Below, one piece after another: positions 1 to 4,788 of a stretch of 8,284 nucleotides of DNA. The DNA is from Candidatus Saccharibacteria bacterium UBA1103 (GTDB lineage Bacteria > Patescibacteriota > Saccharimonadia > Saccharimonadales > Saccharimonadaceae). Positions within the stretch are counted from its first letter, which is position 1. The number at the start of each line of letters is the position of its first letter. The stretch lies in contig CAJPSI010000029.1 in NCBI GenBank assembly GCA_905373275.1, forward strand, positions 1-8,284, given 5' to 3'. Made by a program: the position numbers and the translations under genes. The notes beneath the pieces are model-generated. The model was given only the letters and a program-made list of their open reading frames with translations. It had not been told where the DNA came from and searched no databases.

Positions 1-405
1 ATCAAGACCTACACCAGGGAGTACGACGACACGGTGGCCTCGGCGACGCACGCTGTCGAGCTGATCTTAAGCGCCATCGATAAGACAGTGCATGATCATA
101 CTAATAATATCGACATCCCCGAGGAGGCTTTGCCGTTTATCGACGACAAGCCAAAAGACAACAAAGTATCGAAGTTTGACGATGCTCAGCAGATCGTCCG
201 CACTATTATGGGGCGGGCTAGTGAGGCGAAGTCGCAAGGTGAGCAGGCGGCGATGGAAGCGTCGAAGATTTACGACGGTATCCAGCAGTTTAAGCGAGAT
301 ACCAAGGAAGAGATCGCTTCTATCAGAGAGCGAGATGAGTTCGGTAGGATTCACCGAGAGCCGACTCCGGCGGCCGATTCTGCGCTACCTAAGTTAGCTG
401 CTTAG
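1..405 (+). CDS. C-terminal part of an unrecognised charged helical protein (5' end outside the window)
   Basis: The frame is open from the first base to a TAG at 403-405, giving 134 visible residues. I do not recognise a family. The visible part is very hydrophilic. A first helical-looking segment (visible residues about 10-40) is followed by an acidic, proline-containing linker around IPEEALPFIDDKPKD. A long charged stretch with alanine, glutamate, lysine and glutamine (about 58-113) could form a coiled coil, and the tail is alanine/proline-rich (TPAADSALPKLAA). There is no membrane segment, signal peptide, cysteine or obvious catalytic motif. A GTG at 34 could be read as a start, but the only purine-rich stretch before it (GGGAG, 17-21) lies 12 nt upstream, and the frame is open on both sides. 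I therefore treat the gene as running in from upstream. It ends 60 bp before the pyrophosphatase start. Function unknown. Confidence 0.7.
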   Translation: MKTYTREYDDTVASATHAVELILSAIDKTVHDHTNNIDIPEEALPFIDDKPKDNKVSKFDDAQQIVRTIMGRASEAKSQGEQAAMEASKIYDGIQQFKRDTKEEIASIRERDEFGRIHREPTPAADSALPKLAA

Positions 406-452
406 GCTAGTGACAATTAGGTCGGTGATCTGCTAAGCTGGATATAGCTAAA

Positions 453-460
453 GAGAGGAG
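453..460 (+). promoter_or_regulatory. Ribosome binding site of ppa, which decides its start
   Basis: GAGAGGAG ends 5 nt before the ATG at 466. An in-frame GTG at 460 would overlap this element, so the ATG is the better start. Upstream, TATAGC at 443-448 is a possible -10, but no -35 sits at a suitable distance: GTGACA at 410-415 is 27 nt away. The promoter of this gene is therefore not resolved. Confidence 0.75.
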
Positions 461-465
461 TGCGT

Positions 466-996
466 ATGAATGATTGGAACGAAGTGCTGGATGCCGGTGA
501 CGTTGCTAAGGGGGTGATCAATGTAGTGGTGGAGATCCCGGCCGGCAGCAACAACAAGGTTGAGTGGCGTCGAGACCTGGGGCTAATGATGCTTGACCGA
601 GTTGAGCCGGAGGTCTTTGCTAAGCCGACCAACTACGGCTTTATCCCACAGACTCTGGACGAAGATGGCGATGAGCTGGATGCTCTGGTGATCACCGATA
701 AGCCGTTGCCGACAGGCGTATTCCTCAAGGCTAGAGTGCTGGGTGTGCTTAAGTTTGTAGATGGCGGTGAGGTGGATGACAAGGTGATCGTTGTGCCGGA
801 GGATGATCGTCAGACCGGTAACCATATCCGGACGATTGATGATGTCCCCGAACAGTTAAAGAAGCAGATCGTCTTTCACTTTAGTCATTACAAGGATCTC
901 AAGAAGCCGGGCTCGACTGAGGTTAAAGGGATCGAGGGCTATGATGAAGCGATCGAGACTATCAAGCTGGCGCAGAAGCGCTGGGCTGATAGATAG
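466..996 (+). CDS. ppa: Family I (soluble) inorganic pyrophosphatase
   Basis: The protein hydrolyses pyrophosphate to two phosphates in the cytoplasm and so drives nucleotide, tRNA-charging and sugar-nucleotide reactions forward. It has 176 residues, the usual size of bacterial family I enzymes. The family signature is DGDELDA (67-73), where the more usual proline is glutamate, an allowed variant. Catalytic and metal residues known from the E. coli enzyme line up: E23 and K31 in VEIPAGSNNKVE, R45, Y57 in NYGFIPQT, D67 and D72, D99, D104 and K106 in DGGEVDDK, and Y142/K143 in HFSHYKDLK. No active-site residue appears lost. The start is the ATG at 466, not the GTG at 460, because the Shine-Dalgarno sequence overlaps that GTG. 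It converges on rel and ends in the hairpin at 1037-1067. It may be transcribed alone or from the upstream gene. Confidence 0.97.
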   Translation: MNDWNEVLDAGDVAKGVINVVVEIPAGSNNKVEWRRDLGLMMLDRVEPEVFAKPTNYGFIPQTLDEDGDELDALVITDKPLPTGVFLKARVLGVLKFVDGGEVDDKVIVVPEDDRQTGNHIRTIDDVPEQLKKQIVFHFSHYKDLKKPGSTEVKGIEGYDEAIETIKLAQKRWADR

Positions 997-1036
997 CTAT
1001 CGGGCTGTCTGACTACCGATGACTACTGACTAAACT

Positions 1037-1067
1037 AAAGAGCGGTGATGAGGTCACCGCTCTTTTT
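1037..1067. terminator. Bidirectional intrinsic terminator between ppa and rel
   Basis: AGAGCGGTGA (1039-1048) pairs perfectly with TCACCGCTCT (1054-1063) around a five-base loop TGAGG. Flanking A and T bases extend the stem by two pairs or so. On the + strand the stem runs into TTTT and then a T-rich stretch, a good rho-independent terminator for ppa. On the - strand it is followed by TTTAGTTTAG, a weaker but usable U-tract for rel. The rel stop codon (TGA, complement of 1054-1056) lies inside the stem. Confidence 0.9.
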
Positions 1068-2550
1068 GTCTTTTGGCTTGCTCGGCCCGGCGGAGCTGCC
1101 CCTTCAGCTTGGTGCGGGCTCGGCTGGTCAAAATCTTGTTCAGCCAATCAACATGAGGGATGACGTTACGCCGGGTGATTACCTCGACGGTGTCACCGGA
1201 TTTCAGCGGCGTGTCAAAGCGAGCTATCTTACCGTTAATCCGAAAGCCCGCTGCCTTAGCGGCGACGTCGGAGTGAATCTGGTAGGCGAAGTCGAGCGGC
1301 AGGGCGCCGGCCGGTAGATCAAAGATATCGTTCTGCGGCGTGTAGACGAAGATACGGTCGGAGAAGAGGTTGATCTTAAAGGATTCGAAGTCAACTTCTT
1401 CGCCTGAGCGCAGCTTACCGGCAGCCTTCTGGAGATCTTGGATCCAGCGTAGATTAGCCGGCAAGGGCGCTAACCCGCCGGATTTATAAGTATCGCTGAG
1501 CTTTTGTTCGTTGTAATGAAAGGCGGCGGCTAGACCATGCTCGGCATACTCGTGCATCTGCTCGGTACGGATCTGAAACTCGACGATCTGCCCGGCCGGA
1601 GTCTCGACGGTGGTGTGAAGGCTTTGGTAGCCATTCGGCTTAGGGCGAGAGATGTAATCTTTGATCCGCCCCAGTAGGGGCTGGTATAGCTGATGAAGTA
1701 TCCCTAATATCAGATAACAAGTGGTGATATCTTTGGTGATAATCCTCAGGGCGATCAAGTCGTAAATCTCGTCGATATTATTGTGCTTAGTCAGCTTCTT
1801 GTGCAGGGAGTAGACTGACTTGATCCTCCCGTCGATATGGGCCTTGATGTGCTCGGCCTTTAGCTTATTCTCGACCTCACTACGGACATCGTCGAGGCTC
1901 TGCTTACTCCGGCTGATACGGGTCCGGATTTCGTTCTTTAGCTTCTCGTATCGCCGAGGCGCTAAGTACTTAAAGCTCAGATCCTCTATCTCGACTCTGA
2001 CCCGCCCCATATTGAGTCGATCCGCCAAAGGTCCGAAGATCTCAAGGCTCTCTCGAGCTTTCTTGAGCTGTTTTTGGCGAGGCTGAAACTCAAGTGTGCG
2101 GAGATTGTGTAAACGGTCAGCTAGCTTGATGATGATCACTCGCACGTCGGCACCGATCGCTACCAGTAGCTTGGTCAGATTATCTTTGGTGCGCGGTAGA
2201 TAGGTGGTGATATCATCTCTGCCGGCTCGGGCCTTACCCACCTTGGTTACACCGTCTACCATCAGGGCTATCTCCCGCCCGAACTTTTGCTCGACTTGGT
2301 CTAGCGTAGTGCCGGTATCCTCGACCACGTCGTGCAGCAGACCGGCTATCACCGTGTCACGATCCATGTCCCAGCCAACCAGGATGGTGGCTACGGCGAT
2401 CGGATGGATGATATAGTCTTCGCCGCTGAGACGCTTCTGCCCGGCATGCTTCTCGGTAGCATAGTCCAGAGCTTGCTTGATAATCGCCCGGTCGCCGGAG
2501 TCGGGGAACTTTTGTTTGATTAGTTCAGTGAACCGGGCGACCTCTTTCAT
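1054..2550 (-). CDS. rel: Bifunctional (p)ppGpp synthetase/hydrolase, Rel/SpoT family, short form without the C-terminal regulatory domains
   Basis: The protein makes (p)ppGpp from ATP and GDP/GTP and hydrolyses it to GDP/GTP and pyrophosphate. It has 498 residues; long Rel/SpoT proteins usually have about 700-750. Order of domains: HD hydrolase (about 20-180), synthetase (about 220-350), TGS (about 392-460), short basic tail. The HD site looks intact: R40, H49, H73-D74, E77-D78 in LLHDVVEDT, D145 and N149 in LADRLHNL. Synthetase residues are also present: K244 region, D264 in YDLIALRI, Y308 in NGYQSLHTTV, E324 in VEFQIRT and H333. RIKD at 295-298 matches the RxKD motif of bifunctional enzymes rather than the acidic motif of synthetase-only RelA. 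After TGS the conserved DWLN...TSRAR segment (468-480) is kept, then the protein stops in a KR-rich tail; the helical, zinc-finger/RIS and ACT/RRM domains are missing. No Shine-Dalgarno site precedes the ATG, and a promoter element lies 6 nt upstream. Confidence 0.96.
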   Translation of the reverse strand: MKEVARFTELIKQKFPDSGDRAIIKQALDYATEKHAGQKRLSGEDYIIHPIAVATILVGWDMDRDTVIAGLLHDVVEDTGTTLDQVEQKFGREIALMVDGVTKVGKARAGRDDITTYLPRTKDNLTKLLVAIGADVRVIIIKLADRLHNLRTLEFQPRQKQLKKARESLEIFGPLADRLNMGRVRVEIEDLSFKYLAPRRYEKLKNEIRTRISRSKQSLDDVRSEVENKLKAEHIKAHIDGRIKSVYSLHKKLTKHNNIDEIYDLIALRIITKDITTCYLILGILHQLYQPLLGRIKDYISRPKPNGYQSLHTTVETPAGQIVEFQIRTEQMHEYAEHGLAAAFHYNEQKLSDTYKSGGLAPLPANLRWIQDLQKAAGKLRSGEEVDFESFKINLFSDRIFVYTPQNDIFDLPAGALPLDFAYQIHSDVAAKAAGFRINGKIARFDTPLKSGDTVEVITRRNVIPHVDWLNKILTSRARTKLKGQLRRAEQAKRQKER

Positions 2551-2556
2551 GGCTAT

Positions 2557-2565
2557 ATTGTAGCA
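2557..2565 (-). promoter_or_regulatory. Extended -10 element for rel, positioned for a leaderless transcript
   Basis: Read on the - strand the bases are TGCTACAAT, a TGn plus a -10 hexamer matching TATAAT at five of six positions. The hexamer ends 6 nt before the rel ATG, so transcription would start at or next to the A of the start codon. There is no recognisable -35 at the expected distance and no Shine-Dalgarno sequence between the element and the ATG. This is motif evidence only. Confidence 0.45.
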
Positions 2566-2590
2566 TCCTGAATGGCTATCGGGCTAGGGG

Positions 2591-2619
2591 CTGGAACAGT
2601 GATGGTGGTGTGATATTAT
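2591..2619 (+). promoter_or_regulatory. Candidate promoter of the gap-rpiB-rpe-glgB operon
   Basis: TGATATTAT (2611-2619) is an extended -10, with a TGn and a hexamer matching five of six consensus positions. CTGGAA at 2591-2596 lies 17 bp upstream of the hexamer and matches the -35 consensus weakly (three of six). Transcription would begin near 2626, giving a leader of roughly 28 nt that contains the strong ribosome binding site. It is divergent from the rel element within the same 103-bp spacer. Confidence 0.5.
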
Positions 2620-2641
2620 ATAACCATAAGTGAGTTAGGTT

Positions 2642-2647
2642 AGGAGG
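2642..2647 (+). promoter_or_regulatory. Strong ribosome binding site of gap
   Basis: AGGAGG is a full Shine-Dalgarno core, with 6 nt to the ATG at 2654. It is the best ribosome binding site in the window, in keeping with high expression of a glycolytic enzyme. Confidence 0.85.
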
Positions 2648-2653
2648 GTAACC

Positions 2654-3661
2654 ATGTCAAAGAAGATTGCTATTAATGGCTTCGGTCGGATCGGGCGTAA
2701 TGCCTTTAAGATTGCTCTCGGTCGTGACGATATCGAAGTGGTGGCGATTAACGACCTGGTCGCCCCTGCTGCCCTAGCTCATCTGCTAAAGTACGACTCT
2801 ACTTACGGACCTTTTGACGGTGAGGTCAGTAGCACCGATAACAGCCTGATCGTCAATGGCAAAAGTTGCGCTGTCTATGCCGAGAAAGATCCTAGCCAGC
2901 TACCCTGGGGCGACTTAGGTGTCGACGTAGTGATCGAGTCGACAGGTCGTTTCGTTAATCCGGACAAAGCCAAGGCTCATATCAGGGCAGGGGCGAAAAA
3001 GGTTATCCTGAGCGCTCCGGCTAAGGGTGCCGGCGCTACAACGATCGTCCTAGGTGTCAATGACAGTGATGTAGCCGGGGCGGGTGAGATACTGAGCAAC
3101 GCCTCGTGTACCACTAACTGCATCGCTCCGGTCATGTCGGTACTGGAGAATAATTTCGGCGTAGAAAAGGCGATGATGAGCACGGTTCACTCCTATACCT
3201 CAGATCAGCGCTTGCTGGATGCACCGCACAGCGACGAGCGCCGGATGCGGAGTGCCGGGCAGAATATCATCCCGACCAGCACCGGAGCCTCCATAGCGGC
3301 GACCGAGGTGATCCCGAGTCTGAAGGATAAGTTCGGCGGACTGAGCCTGCGGGTGCCGACTCCGGTTGCTTCTATCGCCGATATCACCGCCTTGATGAAA
3401 CAGGACGTGACGGTAGACGAGGTCAATGACGTCTTCCGCAAGGCGGCTCAAGAGGATTATTATCAGGGCATCCTTGACGCCACTGATGAGAAGCTGGTCA
3501 GTAGCGACTTCATCGGCAACCCCTGCTCTTCGATCGTTGATCTTAGTCTGACGGCGGTGGTTCAAGGTAACTTGCTGAAGGTGGTGGCTTGGTATGACAA
3601 CGAATGGGCTTATTCGAATCGGCTGGTTGAGCTGACGGCAGATGTGGCTAAGCTGGTTTAA
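2654..3661 (+). CDS. gap: Glyceraldehyde-3-phosphate dehydrogenase, phosphorylating, type I
   Basis: The enzyme converts glyceraldehyde 3-phosphate, phosphate and NAD(P)+ to 1,3-bisphosphoglycerate in cytoplasmic glycolysis. At 335 residues it is of normal length. The N-terminal Rossmann motif is INGFGRIGR (7-15), with D34 in INDL at the position that usually favours NAD over NADP. The catalytic segment is ASCTTNCIAP (150-159), with nucleophile C152. H179 in STVHSYTSDQ is the catalytic base, R233 in LRVPTPVAS contacts the phosphate, and WYDNEW (313-318) is the usual C-terminal motif. In the S-loop, LLDAPHSD has alanine-proline where NAD enzymes often have leucine-proline, so cofactor choice is probably NAD but not certain. 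It is the first gene of a tight run. The frequent partner phosphoglycerate kinase is not next to it; a sugar-phosphate isomerase follows after 15 bp. Confidence 0.98.
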   Translation: MSKKIAINGFGRIGRNAFKIALGRDDIEVVAINDLVAPAALAHLLKYDSTYGPFDGEVSSTDNSLIVNGKSCAVYAEKDPSQLPWGDLGVDVVIESTGRFVNPDKAKAHIRAGAKKVILSAPAKGAGATTIVLGVNDSDVAGAGEILSNASCTTNCIAPVMSVLENNFGVEKAMMSTVHSYTSDQRLLDAPHSDERRMRSAGQNIIPTSTGASIAATEVIPSLKDKFGGLSLRVPTPVASIADITALMKQDVTVDEVNDVFRKAAQEDYYQGILDATDEKLVSSDFIGNPCSSIVDLSLTAVVQGNLLKVVAWYDNEWAYSNRLVELTADVAKLV

Positions 3662-3676
3662 GGCGAGGTGGGATAG

Positions 3677-4135
3677 ATGCGAGTTTATCTAGGCGCCGAT
3701 CACCAGGGCTTTTTCCTGAAGAATAAAGTACGAGACTACCTGACCAAAGCGGGGTATCAGATCACTGACTACAGTAATGAAGAGCTTGATCCTGATGATG
3801 ACTTCCCCAAGTATGCTAAGTTAGCAGCCAAAAGAGTTGTCGACGAGAAGGACGACACCGATGTGGCCATCCTGGTCTGCGGCGGAGGACAGGGAATGTG
3901 TATGGCTGCTAATCGAATCAAAGGAGTACGGGCCATAGTTGCCTCTTCGGTTGAGGACGCTACCTATGGTCGCAACGATAACGACGCCAATGTCCTTTGT
4001 CTGCCGGCTCGGGTGCTGGACAGGGAGTACAATATTCCTCTGTGGCGAGATATCGTTGATGCCTTTATGAATACGCCATTTGCGGGGGCGGAGCGCTATA
4101 TTCGTCGTAATCGGGAGCTTGATCAACTGGACTAA
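3677..4135 (+). CDS. rpiB: RpiB/LacA/LacB-family sugar-phosphate isomerase, probable ribose-5-phosphate isomerase B
   Basis: By family, the enzyme interconverts ribose 5-phosphate and ribulose 5-phosphate in the non-oxidative pentose phosphate pathway. The length, 152 residues, is normal. Family landmarks are GADHQGF with D8 and H9, DDFPKYA (41-47), the nucleotide-like loop CGGGQGM with the catalytic-type C68, AANRIKGVRA (77-86) and NDANVLCLPARV (102-113). Departures from E. coli RpiB: the histidine that opens the sugar ring (H99 in SRQHND) aligns with D101 in GRNDND, the threonine of CGTG is glycine, and the RH pair near the C-terminus is RY (140-141). Substrate or efficiency may therefore differ. 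GAGGTG at 3665-3670 is a ribosome binding site 6 nt before the ATG. The stop codon overlaps the ATG of the next gene (TAATG), and the epimerase family of that gene supports a pentose phosphate role. Confidence 0.88.
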   Translation: MRVYLGADHQGFFLKNKVRDYLTKAGYQITDYSNEELDPDDDFPKYAKLAAKRVVDEKDDTDVAILVCGGGQGMCMAANRIKGVRAIVASSVEDATYGRNDNDANVLCLPARVLDREYNIPLWRDIVDAFMNTPFAGAERYIRRNRELDQLD

Positions 4136-4788
4136 TGGTTGCTATCGTTCCGACTATTACGACCGATGATCCGGCAGTTTATCGGGATAGGCTTGAGATT
4201 TATCGACAGTTCGCTGAGCGGATTCATATTGATGTGTCGGACGGTCAGTTCGCTCCCAGTAAGACGCTAAATCTTAACCAGCTCTACTGGCCGTGGAACG
4301 ATAGCGGTGGGCTGAAGATTGATTTACACCTGATGATGGAGCGACCGATTGATTGGCTGGATCAGCTTGTTTCACTGTCGCCGGATCGGATCATTATGCA
4401 CGCTGAGAGTGATCAGGCGGACAAACTGCTGCCCAAGATATTTGACCACTTAGCTAAGTTTCAGATTGGCTGTGGGCTGGCTCTACTGCCCCGGACCGCC
4501 CCGGCTGAGGTTGGCGAGCTGATCAGGCTGGCTGACTCGGTCTTAATCTTCGGCGGTCATTTGGGCTATCAGGGCGGGGAGGCGGATCTGGCTCAGCTGG
4601 AGAAAGTGGCGCAGATAAAGCAGATTAACCCTAGGGCGTTAGTCGAATGGGACGGCGGGGCGAAGCCGGAGAATATTGCCGTCATAGCCGGCGCCGGGGT
4701 GATGCAGATTGATGTCGGCAGTGCTATCAGCTATTCGGCTGATGCTTCGGGGGCTTATCGAGAGATAGTGGAGCTGGCTAATGAGTGA
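4135..4788 (+). CDS. rpe: Ribulose-phosphate 3-epimerase family protein
   Basis: The family interconverts ribulose 5-phosphate and xylulose 5-phosphate on a TIM barrel with one metal ion. The protein has 217 residues, normal for Rpe. The four usual metal ligands are visible: H31 and D33 in IHIDVSDG, H65 in DLHLMM and D173 in EWDGGAKPENI. D33 and D173 are also the acid-base pair. GSAI (195-198) matches the C-terminal phosphate-binding segment. Departures: the usual PGFGGQ loop after strand six is replaced by FGGHLGYQGGEAD (139-151), and the N-terminal PSIL is PTIT. The call at family level is firm; ribulose 5-phosphate as substrate is likely from the RpiB neighbour, but a related ketose phosphate such as allulose 6-phosphate is possible. 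The ATG shares one base with the rpiB stop (TAATG). No Shine-Dalgarno site lies at a useful distance (GGGAG is 17 nt away), so translation is probably coupled to rpiB. Confidence 0.85.
   Translation: MVAIVPTITTDDPAVYRDRLEIYRQFAERIHIDVSDGQFAPSKTLNLNQLYWPWNDSGGLKIDLHLMMERPIDWLDQLVSLSPDRIIMHAESDQADKLLPKIFDHLAKFQIGCGLALLPRTAPAEVGELIRLADSVLIFGGHLGYQGGEADLAQLEKVAQIKQINPRALVEWDGGAKPENIAVIAGAGVMQIDVGSAISYSADASGAYREIVELANE

Noticed and set aside
92..397. A 101-codon open frame on the + strand overlapping the first gene, rich in R, S and L.
   Set aside because: Its composition is what a shifted frame of a charged protein gives. The frame-1 reading is open from the window edge, with balanced composition and a normal end.
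1010..1033. TGACTA three times in short succession after the ppa stop.
   Set aside because: Three 6-base units with uneven spacing (10 and 7 bp) in a short spacer are not enough to call a repeat array or binding site.
996..2585. The 11-mer GCTATCGGGCT occurs on both sides of rel (996-1006 and 2575-2585), as if marking an insertion.
   Set aside because: An exact 11-base repeat is expected by chance in a window this long. The first copy includes the last base of the ppa stop codon, and the rel gene looks like its neighbours in style.
3200..3565. A 121-codon open frame on the - strand inside gap.
   Set aside because: It lies opposite a fully conserved GAPDH catalytic domain, has no ribosome binding site support, and its sequence resembles no family; it is a shadow of the codon pattern.
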